Assembly (NCBI GenBank): GCA_947650365.1 | Contig: OX393555.1 | Location: 81,969,995 to 82,033,994, forward strand | DNA: 64,000 bases | Source of the DNA: Chamaelirium japonicum | Lineage: Eukaryota; Streptophyta; Magnoliopsida; Liliales; Melanthiaceae | Direction: 5' to 3' | Shown: piece after piece, positions 30,244-40,670 of the stretch | How the letters are laid out: each line of letters starts with the position of its first letter | Numbering within the stretch: the stretch's first letter is position 1 | Program-made: the position numbers and the translations under genes | Notes under the pieces: model-generated | Told to the model about the DNA's origin: nothing | Seen by the model: only the letters and a program-made list of their open reading frames with translations | The model's database searches: none

Positions 30244-33200
30244 TCTCTTCTTCTCTCTTTATTTATTTCTTCTTTCTCTTCTCTCTTCTTCTCTCTCTTC
30301 TGTGTTCATTTCTCGCTCTATTTTCTTTTGACTTGTCGGCTGGGCTCGACATGTTCGTGCTATAACGTGTTGATAGAAGAGAGAAGAGAGAAGAGAGAAG
30401 AAGAGAGAAAAGAAATGAGAGATAAACGAAGAGACAAGAAGTCCTGCTCTAGTCCATTAGCCACGAGTATATGTATAAAGTAAAAAGGAATCTAAATTTC
30501 AAAACTCCACTTCTCAATAATATAATTATATCTCTTCGTTCTCTTCTCTATTCTACTATGGATTAGGGTTTTCCATGGATTGCTTATGCCCAAAGTAAGC
30601 TTACCCTTTAAATAATATACGACCCTTTTAGGGTGGGGAATATTTGACGGCTCTCTATTTCTTTTATTTCATAATACGTTATCAGCACGAACATATCGAG
30701 CCCAGCCGACAAGTCACAAGAAAATGGAGAGAGAAACGAAGGCAGAACAGAAAGAAGAAGAGAGAAGAGAATAAAGAGATAAATAAAGAGAGAAAAAAGA
30801 AGAAGCCCCGCTCCAGTCCATTGGCCACGGGTATAGGTGTGACGTAAGAAGGAATCTAAATTCCAAACCTTCACTTCTCAATAACATAATTAAATTTCTC
30901 CGTTTTCTTCTCTCTTCTCCCATAGATTAGGGTTTGACATAGATCGATTAGGCACTAACTATGCTACCCTATAAATAATATACATCCCCTTTAGGGTAGG
31001 GCACGTTTGACGGTTCTCCCTTTCTCCCATCTCACAACACGTTATCAGCACGAATATATTGAGCCCAGCCAACCAGTCGCAAGAAAACAAAGAGAGAAAA
31101 GAAGACAGAAGAGACAGAAGAAGAGAGAGGAGAATAGAGAGATAAATGAAGGGAGAAGAGATAAGATGTTTTACTCTATTCCCTTGACCATGGGTATAGG
31201 TGTGAAGTAAGAAGGAATCTATATTTCAAAACTCCACTTCTGTCTTCGTTTTTCTCTCCATTTTCTTACGACTGGTCGGCTGGGCTTGACATGTTCGTGC
31301 AGATAACATGTTATGAAATGGGAGAAAGGGAGAGTCATCAAATATACCCCACCCTAAAGAGGTTATATATTATTTATAGGGTAAGCTTACTTAGGGCCTA
31401 AGCAATCTATAAGAAACTCTAATCCATGTGAGAAGAGAGAACAGAATGGAGAGATTAATTATATTATTGAGAAGTAGAGTTTTAGAATTTAGATTCCTTC
31501 TTACTTCACATCTATACCCGTGGCCAATGGACTGTATCAAGACTTCTTCTCTCTTTTCTCTTTATTTATCTCTCTGTCCTCTTCTCTCTTCTTCTCTATC
31601 TTCTGTTATCGTTACTATCTCCGTTTTCTTGTCTCGCCTAGGCACGACATGTTCATGTTGATAACGTGTTGTGAGATGGGAGAAAGAGAGGACCATCACA
31701 TGTGCCGCACCCTAAAGAGGTCATATAAATATTGAGAAGTAGAGTTTTTGAATTTAGATTCCTTCTTACTTTACACCTATACTAGTGGCGAATAGATTGA
31801 GTAAGACTTCTACTATCTTCTTTCCTCGTTTATCTCTTTATTCTCTTCTTTCTTTTGTCTTCTCTTCTCTCTTAATTAAATAATTATGTTATTTAATTAA
31901 ATTATTTAGGTAGAAGAGAGAACAAAACAGAGAGATAAACAAAGAGAGAAGGGGAGAAGAAGTCCTGCTCCAGTCCATTGGCCACGGGTATAGGTGTGGA
32001 GTAAGAAGGAATCTAAATTCCAAAACTCTACAGACAAGAGAGAAGAAGAGAGAAAAGAAGAGAGAAGAGAGAGAAGAATAGAGAAGAGAATGTAAAGATA
32101 AACAAAAAGAGAAGATAGAAGAAGTTCTGCTCCAATCCATTGGCCATGGGTATAAGTGTGAAGTAATTAGAAATCTAAATTCCAAAACTCCACAAAAGAG
32201 AAAGAAGATAAGAACAAACTTCTATTTAATTATTAAAACTAGAGATATTAATATTATTTTATTTAGGTTCTCTTCTTTCTTCTCACAATACATTATCAGT
32301 ACAAACATGTCGAGCCCAACCAACTAGTCATAAGAAAACGGAGAGAGAAATAAAAACAGAAGAGAGAGAAAAAGAGAGAATAGAACAAAGAGATAAACGA
32401 AGAGATAAGAGATTAGAAGTCCTGCTCCAGTTCAATCGCCACGGGTATAGGTATGAAGTAAAAAGAAATCTAAATTCCAAAACTCCACTTCTCAATATTT
32501 ATACGACCCCTTTAGGGTGTGGCACGTGTGCCGGCTCTCTATTTCCCCCATCTCACAACACATTATCAACACGAACATATCATGCCCAGCTGACTAGTCA
32601 CAAGAAAACGGAGAGATAAACAAAGACAAAAGAGAGAAGAGCACAAAAAGATAAACGAAGAGACAATAAAGAAGAAGTCCTGCTCAAGTCCATTGGTCAA
32701 GGGTATAGGTGTGAAGTAAGAAGGAATCTAAATTCAAAAACTCCATAGAAGAAAGAGAAGAAGAGAGAAGAGAACGAAGAGATAAATAAAGAGAGAAGAG
32801 AGAAGAAGTCCTAATCCAATCCTTTGGCCATGGGTATAGGTGTGAAGTAAGAAGGAACCTAAATTCCAAAACTTCACTTCTGGCCTCGTTTCTCTCTCTG
32901 TTTTCTTACGACTGGTCAGCTGGGCTCGACATATTCGTGCTGATAACGTGTTGTGAGATAAGAGAAAGAGAGAGCGTCAAACGTGCCCCACCCTAAAGGG
33001 GTAATAAATTATTTATTATTTATATGGTAAGTATACTTAGGGCCTAAGCAATCTATAGGAAACCCTAATCCATGGGAAAAGTGAGAAGAGAATGGCGAGT
33101 GTAAATTATATTATTGAGAAGTGGAGTTTTGGAATTTAGATTACTTGTTACTTCACACCTAGACCCGTGGTTAATGGAGTAGAGCAGAACTTTTTCTCTC

Positions 33201-33789
33201 TTCTGTCTTCGTTTATCTCTCCGTTCTTTTCTTTCTTGTTTTTTCTCCTCTGCCTTCATTTCTCTCTCCATTTTTTTGTGACTGATCGACTGGGCTCGAC
33301 ATGTTCATGCTGATAACGTATTGTGAGATAGGAGAAAGAGAGAGACGTCAAATGTGCTCCACCCTAAAGGGGTCGTATAAATATTGAGAAGTTGAGTATT
33401 AGAATTTATTTTCCTTCTTACTTCATACCTATATCCGTAGCCAATGGCCTAGAGCAGGACTTCTTCTCTCTTCATTTATCTTTTCGTTCTATTCTCTCTT
33501 TTTCTCTCTCTTCTGTCTTCGTTTCTCTCTCCGTTTTCTCTTCTCATTTTTTCCCTCGCTTCTGTCTTTGTTTCTCTCTCCGTTTTCTTGTGACTGGTAG
33601 GCTGTGCTCGATATTTCGTGCTGATAACATATTGTGAGGTAGAAGAAAGAAAGATCCATCAAATATGTCCCACCCTAAAGGTGTCATATAAATATTGAGA
33701 AATAGAGTTTTGTAATTTAGATTACTTCTTACTTTACACCTATACTCGTGGCTAATGGATTAGAGCAGGACTTTTTCTCTTTTCGTGCT
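30244..33789. repeat. Mixed cluster of modules
   Basis: Minus PBS/LTR starts 30,368, 31,309, 31,667, 32,949, 33,319 and 33,629. Plus PBS 30,677, 31,040, 32,291 and 32,571. Plus type B LTRs 30,515-30,676 and 30,880-31,039; minus type B LTRs 31,309-31,470 and 32,949-33,112. Plus tails 30,445-30,515, 30,810-30,880, 31,175-31,240, 31,960-32,035, 32,125-32,195, 32,420-32,490, 32,690-32,745 and 32,810-32,880. Minus tails 31,475-31,550, 31,735-31,810, 33,115-33,190, 33,390-33,465 and 33,700-33,775. Linker 32,215-32,275 (TTCTATTTAATTATTAAAAC). Confidence 0.8.
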
Positions 33790-33896
33790 GATAATATTAC
33801 TATAATTTTTTTAAATAAATTAATCATTTAATTAAAATAAAGAGAGTTTTGGAATTTACTATGATAATGATAATAACATTGAGATGATACTATTGA
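33790..33896. mobile_element. Short AT block, relative of 19,846-19,951
   Basis: ATAATATTACTATAATTTTTTT, a GAGAGTTTTGGAATTTAC core and the right end ATAATAACATTGAGATGATACTATTGAG. Lies at the same place in the 3.7-kb unit as 37,484-37,593. Confidence 0.65.
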
Positions 33897-34511
33897 GAAG
33901 TAGAGTTTTGGAATTTAGATTCCTTTTTACTTGACACCTATTCCCATGGCGAATGGACTGGAGCATGACTTCTTATCTTTTCACTCTTTATTTATCTTTC
34001 TATTTTCTTCTTATTTTTTCTCTCTTTTGTCTTCGTTTCTCTCTCTGTTTTCTTATGACTGGTATGCTGGGCTCGACATGTTCGTGCTGATAACGTATTG
34101 TGAGTTAGTAGAAAGAGAGAGAGAGCCGTCAAAGATGCCCCATCCTAAAGGGGTCGTATATTATTTATAGGGTATGCTTACTTAGGGCCTTAGCAATCTA
34201 TGGGAAATCCTAATCCATGGGAAAAGAAAGAAAAGAATTGAGAGATTTAATTATATTATTGAGAAGTAGAGTTTTGGAATTTAGATTCCTTCTTACTTCA
34301 CACCAATACCCTTGGGGAGTGGACTGGAGTAAGACTTCTCTCTTCTCTCTTTATTTATCTCTCTGTTCTCTTCTCTCTTCTCACAATACGTTATTAGCAC
34401 GAACATATGGAGCCCAGCCGACCAGTTAGAAGAAAACGGTGCAAGAAACGAAGACAGAAGAGAGAGAAGAAAAGAGAAGAGAACGGAGAGATAAATAAAA
34501 GGAGAAGAAGA
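33897..34511. repeat. Minus module, then plus PBS/leader
   Basis: Minus tail 33,898-33,975, reversed PBS/LTR from 34,096, type B minus LTR to about 34,262, minus tail 34,265-34,335, CT tract, plus PBS 34,389 and a GA leader to 34,511. Confidence 0.8.
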
Positions 34512-34690
34512 GAAATAAAATATTTTTCGTGCTCATAAATTCATATAAATTATTTAATAATTATGTAATATTTTATTATTAAATAATTAAATAATAATAT
34601 TGAGATGATACTATTTAAATATTTAAAGAAATGATATTCTTTATAATATTTAAAGAAATATTTATTAAAAAAAAAAAATAAGTAATTTCC
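34512..34690. repeat. AT block K
   Basis: AAATATTTTTCGTGCTCATA to AAAAATAAGTAATTTCC. Keeps AATATTGAGATGATACTATTT and the AAAGAAATGATATTC segment. Ends directly at an LTR end (TATCTCACAACACG). Confidence 0.7.
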
Positions 34691-35402
34691 TATCTCACAA
34701 CACGTTATCAGCATCAACATGTCGAGCCCAGTAGATCAGTCACCAAAAAACAAAGAGAGAAATGAAGACATAAGAGATAGAAGGAGAGAGAAGAGAACGG
34801 AGAGATAAACAAAGAGAGAAGAGAGAAGAAGTCCTGCTCCAGTCCATTCGCCATGGGTATAGGTGTGAAGTAAGAAGGAATCTAAATTCCAAAACTCTAC
34901 TTCTTAATAATATAATTAAATCTCTCTGTTCTTTTCTCTTTTCTCCCATTGATTAGGGTTTCCTATAGATTGCTTAGGCATTAAGTAAGCTTACTCTATA
35001 AATAATATATGACCGCTTTAGGGTGCGGCACATATGACAGCTCTCTTTTTCTTCCACCAGATAATATATTATCAGTACGAACATGTCGAGCCCAGCCGAC
35101 CAATTACAAGAAAATGGTGAGAGAAACGAAGACAGAAGAGAGAGAAGAAGAGAGAAAAGAACGAAGAGATAAATAAAGAGAAAAAAGATAAGAAGTCCTG
35201 TTCCAGTCCATTCGCCATAGGTATAGGTATGAAGTAAGAAGGAATCTAAATTCGAAAACTCTATAGAAGAGAAAGAATAAGAGAGAAGAGAACGGAGTGA
35301 TAAATGAAGAGAGAAGAGAGAAGAAGTCCCGCTCAAGTCCATTAGCCACGGGTATAGGTGTGAAGTAAGAGAGAATCTAAACTTCAAAACTCCACTTCTC
35401 AA
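34691..35402 (+). repeat. Plus array
   Basis: PBS 34,703 and 35,067; tails 34,840-34,905, 35,195-35,275 and 35,330-35,400; type B LTR 34,905-35,066 with GACCGCTTTAGGGTGCGGCAC in R. The third tail runs into a foldback end. Confidence 0.8.
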
Positions 35403-35648
35403 TAGTATCATCTCAACATTATTATGATCATCATAGTAATAATTTTATATATTTTTTTAATTAAATTAATTAATTATTTAATTATTAAATTATTTAAATA
35501 ATTTAATAATTATGTTTTTTGTAAAATAATTAATTTTTTTAACTTATTTAATTATTTAAATTATTTATTTTTGATTATATTATAAAATAATTAAATTATA
35601 TACCGATTTAAATATTTAAATTATATTATTTAATTAAATTATCTAGGT
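35403..35648. mobile_element. Foldback element, left part only
   Basis: AGTATCATCTCAACATTATTATGATCATC at the left, then about 200 bp of A/T ending ATTATCTAGGTAGAAG. No inverted right end. Marks the junction between the two 3.7-kb units. Confidence 0.6.
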
Positions 35649-37483
35649 AGAAGAAAGAAAAGAACAGAGAGATAAACAAAGAGAGAAGGGCAGAAGTAGT
35701 CTTGCTCCAATCCATTGGCCAAGGGTATAGGTGTGAAGTAAGAATGAATCTAAATTCCAAAACTCCATAAAAGAGAGTGAAGAAGGAAGAAGAGAATAGA
35801 GAATGGAGAAGAGAGAGAAGAAGCGAGAAGAGAACGTAAAGATTAAAGAAGAGAGAAGAGAGAAGAAGTATTGCTCCAGTCCATTGGCCACAGGTATAGG
35901 TGTGAAGTAATAAGGAATCTTAATTCCAAAACTCTACAGAAGAGAAAGAAGATAAGGACATACTTCTATTTAATTATTAAAACTAGAGAGATTTATATTA
36001 ATTTATTTAGGTCCTCTTCTCTTTTCTCACAACACGTTATCAGCACGAACATATTGAGCCCAACCGACTAGTCATAAGAAAATTAAGAGAGAAACAAAGA
36101 TAAAAGAAAGAGAAAAAGATAGAAGAGAACGGAGAGATAAATGAAGAGAGAAGAGAAAAGAAGTCCTGCTCCAATCCATTGGCCATGGTTATAAGTGTGA
36201 AGTTAGAAAGAATCTAAATTCCAAAACTCCACTTTTTAATATTTATACGACCCCTTTAGGGTAGGGCACGTGTGATGGCTCTCTCTTTGTCCTATCTCAT
36301 AACACATTATCAGCATGAATATATCGAGCCCACTTGACCAGTTATAAGAAAATAGAGTGAGAAATGAAGACAGAAGAGGGAGAAGAAGAGAGAAGTGAAC
36401 AGAGAAATAAACGAAAAGAGAAGAGAAAAGAAGTCTGGCTCCAATCCATTGGCCACGGGTATAGGTATAAAGTAAGAAGGAATCTAAATTCAAAAACTCA
36501 ATAGAAAAGAGAGAAGAAGAGGGAAGAGAATGAAGAGATAAATAAAGAGAGAAGTAAGAAGAAGTCCTACTCTAATCCAAAACTTCACTTATGTCTTCGT
36601 TTCTTTCTCCGTTTTCTTACGACTGGTCAGTTGGGCTCGACATGTTCGTACTGATAACATGTTATGAGATGGGAGAAAGAGAGAGCTGTTAAACATGCAC
36701 CACCCTAAAGGGGTCGTATATTATTTATTATTTATAGAGTAAGCTTGTTTAGGGTCTAAGCAGTCTATGGGAAACCCTAATCCATGGGAAAAGAGAGAAG
36801 AGAATGGAGAGATTTAATTATATTATTGAGAAGTGGAGTTTTGGAATTTAGATTACTTCTTACTTCTTACCTAGACCCGTGGCCAATGGACTGTAGTAGG
36901 ACTTCTTCTCTTTTTTCTCTTCGTTTATCTCTCTGTTCTCTTCTATCTTGCTCTCTCTCTTCTGTTTTTTCTCTATCTCCATTTTCTTATAACTGATCGG
37001 CTAGGCTCGATATGTTCAAATTGATAACGTTTTGTGAGATAGAAGAAAGAGAGAGCCGTCAAATATGCACCACCATAAAGAGGTCGTATAAATACTAAGA
37101 AGTTGAGTTTTTAAATTTAGATTCCATCTTACTTCACACCTATACTCATAGCTAATGGACTAATACAGGACTTCTTCTCTCTTCGTTTATCTCTTTATTC
37201 TCTTCTTTTCAGTCTTTGTTTCTCTTTCCGTTTTCTCTTCTCTCTTCTTCTCTCTCTTCTGTGTTCGTTTCTTTCTCCGTTTTCACTTATTGGTAGGCTG
37301 GGCTTAATATGTTCATTCTGATAACTTATTATGAGGTGGAAGAAAGAGAGAGCCATCAAACGTGCCCCACCCTAAAGGGGTCATATAAATATTGAGATGT
37401 AGAGTTTTGTAATTTAGATTCCTTCTTACTTCATACGTATACCTATGACCAATGGACTGGAGCCGGATTTTTTCTTTTTTCGT
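35649..37483. repeat. Plus array, then minus modules
   Basis: Plus tails 35,700-35,770, 35,875-35,945, 36,170-36,240 and 36,440-36,505; plus PBS 36,035 and 36,305; linker 35,955-36,020. Minus PBS/LTR starts 36,659 (type B), 37,030 and 37,326 (type A). Minus tails 36,835-36,910, 37,100-37,170 and 37,395-37,465. The region 37,200-37,285 has two CT-leader stretches, as at 19,520 and 33,508. Confidence 0.8.
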
Positions 37484-37593
37484 ATTGATAATATTACTAT
37501 AATTTTTTTAATTAAATTAATTATTTAATTAAAATGAAGAGAGTTTTGAAATTTACTATGATAATCATAATAACTTTGAGATGATGCTATTGA
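37484..37593. mobile_element. Short AT block, relative of 19,846-19,951
   Basis: GTATTGATAATATTACTATAAT, an AT core, GAGAGTTTTGAAATTTACTATG and ATAATAACTTTGAGATGATGCTATTGAG. Confidence 0.65.
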
Positions 37594-38206
37594 GAAGTGG
37601 AGTTTTAGAATTTAGATTCCTTCTTACTTTACACTTATACCCATGGCGAACTGGACTGGAGTAGGACTTCTTTCTCTTTTCTCTTTGTTTATCTCTCCGT
37701 TCTCTTCTCTTTTCTTCTCTCTTTTCTGTCTTTGTTTCTCTCTTCGTTTTCTTACGACTGGTCGGCTGGGCTCGACATGTTCATACTGATAACGAATTAT
37801 GAGATGGAAGAAAGAGAGAGCCATCAAACATGCCCCACTATAAAGGGATCGTATTTATTTATAGGGTAAGCTTACTTAGGGCCTAAGCAATCTATAGGAA
37901 ACCCTAATCTATGGGAGAATAGGGAAGAAAACGGAGATATTTAATTAGATTATTACGAAGTGGAGTTTTGGAATTTAGATTCCTTCTTACTTCACTCCTA
38001 TACCCGTGGTGAATGGACTGGAGTAAGGCTTCTTCTCTTTTTTTTTTCATTGTTCTTTCCGTTCTCTTCACTCTTCTTTTCTCTTCTCACAACACGTTAT
38101 CAGCACAAACATGTCAAGCTTAGCCAACCAGTCACAAGAAAACGGTGCAAGAAATAAAGACAGAAGAGAGAAGAGAACGAAGAGATAAATAAAAAGAGAA
38201 GAAAAG
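37594..38206. repeat. Minus module, then plus PBS/leader
   Basis: Minus tail 37,594-37,665, reversed PBS/LTR from 37,795, type B minus LTR to about 37,955, minus tail 37,960-38,030, CT tract, plus PBS 38,095 and a GA leader. Confidence 0.8.
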
Positions 38207-38390
38207 AAATAAAATATTTTTTGTGCTTATAAATTTATATAAATTATTTAATAAATATATAATGTTTTATAATTAAATATTTAAATAAAAATATTAAAAT
38301 GATACTATTTAAATATTTAAAGAAATGATACACTTTATAATATTTAAAGAAATATTAATTAAAATAAATAAAATAAATAAGCAATCTCCT
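38207..38390. repeat. AT block K
   Basis: AAATATTTTTTGTGCTTATA to AAAATAAATAAGCAATC. Nearly the same sequence as 20,556-20,740, again followed by TATCTCACAACACG. Confidence 0.7.
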
Positions 38391-39104
38391 ATCTCACAAC
38401 ACGTTATCAGCACGAACATGTCGAGCCCAATGGACTAGTCATAAAAAAAATGGAGAGAGAAATAAAGACAGAAGAGAGAGAAGAAGGGAGAAGGAGAGAA
38501 AAAAGAACGGAGAGATAAATGAAGAGATAAGAGAGAAGAAGTCTTGCTCCAGTCCATTCACTACGAGTATAGTTGTTAAGTAAGAAGGAATCATAATTCA
38601 AAAACTCCACTTCTCAATAATCTAATTAAATCTCTCTATTCTCTTCTCTCTTCGCCCATGGATTAGGGTTTCCTATAGATTGCTTAGGCCCTAAGTAAGC
38701 TTACCTTATAAATAATATACGACCCCTTTAGGGTGGGGCATGTTTGACGACTCTCTCTTTCTCCTATCTCATAATATATTATCAACACAAATATTTCGAG
38801 CCCAACCGACTAGTCACAAGAAAATAGAGAGGGAAACGAAGACAGAAAAGAGAGAAGACGAGAGAAGAGAATAAAGAGATAAATATAGAGAGAAGAGATA
38901 ACAAGTTCTACTCCAGTCCATTGGCCATATGTATAGGTGTGAAGTAAGAAAAAATCTAAATTCCAAAACTCTACAGAAGAGAGATAAGAATAGAGAAGAG
39001 AACAGAGAGATAAATAAAGAGAGAAGAAGTCCTACTCAAATCCATCAGCCACGGGTAAAGTTGTGAAGTAAGAAGGGATCTAAATTCTAAAACTCCACTT
39101 CTCA
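38391..39104 (+). repeat. Plus array
   Basis: PBS 38,402 and 38,777; tails 38,545-38,610, 38,905-38,975 and 39,025-39,100; type B LTR 38,612-38,776 with telobox and TATA. Same layout as 34,691-35,402. Confidence 0.8.
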
Positions 39105-40026
39105 ATTATATTATGTCAACGTTATTATGATTATCATAGTAATGGTACTAAATTTTTTTTAATTAAATTAATAAATTATTTAATTATGAAATAATTTAAT
39201 AATTTATTAATTAAATTTTTAATAAAATAATTAATTTATATACTTATTTAATTATATAGTTATTTAATTTAATTAATTAATTAATTTATTATTATTAAAT
39301 TATTAAATATTTAAATTAGGTAACTATTTAATTATTTAAATTATTAAATAAAAAAATAATTGTTTAATTATATACTTATTTAATTTATTTATTTTAATTG
39401 GTATTTCTTAAAATATTATTTTATTATTAAATAATTAAAAAATTAGTCTATTATTTAAATATTTAAAAATTTATTTAGTGAAGAAATATATTAAATAGAT
39501 TATTTACAAAAACAAATAAATAATTTAATTATTAAATATTTTTATAGTTAAATAAATAATAATAAAATAAATTATTATATAATTAAATAATTATATCATT
39601 AAATAAATATTTTTTTAAAATATGAAATTTTAATTAAAATTAATAAAAAAATAAATTATTTAATTAAGTAATAAAATAAAAAATAATTTAATAACTATTT
39701 ACTTGTTATTTAAATAATTAGTTAATTATTTGAATATATAAATAATAAAATATTTTTTAAATAACTTAATATTTTTTTAAATAATCGAATAAATATATTT
39801 TTATTTTAATATTTAAATAAAAATAAATTTTTTAAATAATTTAGTTATTTTTTTATATGGATAAATAAATATTTATTTAATTATATAATTATTAAATAAT
39901 TTAATTTATTAAACTAATTAAATTAATTAAATAATAAGAAGTAAAGAAGGAAGATGCGGTACACCCGAATTTTTTACTTTAAAAATAATTTATATTTTTC
40001 TTTAAAAAAATTTACAATATTATAAT
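39105..40026. mobile_element. Long AT-rich foldback block with left end, ending in LTR flank
   Basis: Left end TATATTATGTCAACGTTATTATGATTATC, then about 800 bp almost wholly A/T. It finishes with the conserved flank (GAAGATGCGGTACACCCG near 39,950, then ATTTACAATATTATAAT). It carries the same AT sequence order as 17,943-18,804. Confidence 0.65.
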
Positions 40027-40252
40027 TGTTATAAGATCGTTCGATGGGATGGCTATCCACCGTCGGTCATCTCCCATGGATTAGGGTTTCCCATAGATTA
40101 CTTAGGCCCTAAGTAAGCATACCCTATAAATAATATACAACCCCTTTCCCATAGATTACTTAGGCCCTAAGTAAGCTTACCCTATAAATTATATGCGACC
40201 CTTTAAGGATATGGCACGTTTAACGGCTCTTTCTTTTTCCCATCTCACAATA
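40027..40252 (+). mobile_element. LTR-like unit with a 58-bp internal duplication
   Basis: It starts TGTTATAAGATCG and ends ATCTCACAATA; the PBS-like motif begins at 40,253. The stretch from CCCATAGATTACTTAGG to the TATA/CCCCTTT region occurs twice, starting at 40,090 and 40,148. The unit therefore has two TATA boxes (about 40,123 and 40,180) and is 226 bp instead of 168. Telobox at 40,081-40,089. Confidence 0.7.
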
Positions 40253-40670
40253 CGTTATCAGCACAAATATATCGAGCCCAACTGACCAGTCACAATAAAA
40301 TGAATATTGAAATAAAGACAGAAGAGAGAAAAGAAGAGAGAAGAAAATAGAGAGATAAACGAAGAGAGAAGAGAGAAGAGAGAAGAAGTCCTGCTCCAGT
40401 CCATTGGCCACGGGTATAGGTGTAAAGTAAGAAGGAATCTAAATTCCAAATCTCCACTTCTCATAAGAAGTGGAGTTTTGGATTTTAGATTCCTTCTTAC
40501 TTTACACCTATACCCGTGGCCAATGCACTGAAGCAGGTCTTTTTCTCTCTTATCTCTTCATTTATCTCTCTATTCTTTTTTCTCTTCTTCTCCCTCTTCT
40601 GTGTTTGTTTCTCTCTTCTTTTTTTGCGACTGGTCGATTGGGGTCGACATGTTTATACTGATAACATGTA
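40253..40670. repeat. Near-spacerless inverted dimer of leader and tail
   Basis: A plus PBS/leader/tail (40,253-40,461) meets a minus tail/leader/PBS (40,466-40,667). The centre reads CCACTTCTCATAAGAAGTGG, i.e. 8-bp arms around CATA at 40,454-40,473. Pairing extends through both tails with only a few mismatches, and less exactly through the GA/CT leaders, giving arms of about 200 bp. Confidence 0.85.

Larger units (their letters stand above)
31885..35620. repeat. Local tandem duplication of 3.7 kb, copy A
   Basis: It begins at an AT stretch ending ATTATTTAGGTAGAAG and repeats at about 35,625 with an offset near 3,710-3,740. Shared landmarks are an AT linker (32,215/35,955), an unusual GAAGTTGAG variant (33,389/37,099), the 110-bp AT block (33,790/37,484), the 180-bp AT block K (34,512/38,207) and the truncated foldback start (35,403/39,105). 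Confidence 0.85.
35625..39300. repeat. Local tandem duplication of 3.7 kb, copy B
   Basis: Second copy of the 31,885-35,620 unit in the same order and orientation. Homology runs into the AT block that starts at 39,105. The AT block then continues further than in copy A and leads to an LTR, so the right boundary is approximate. Confidence 0.85.
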
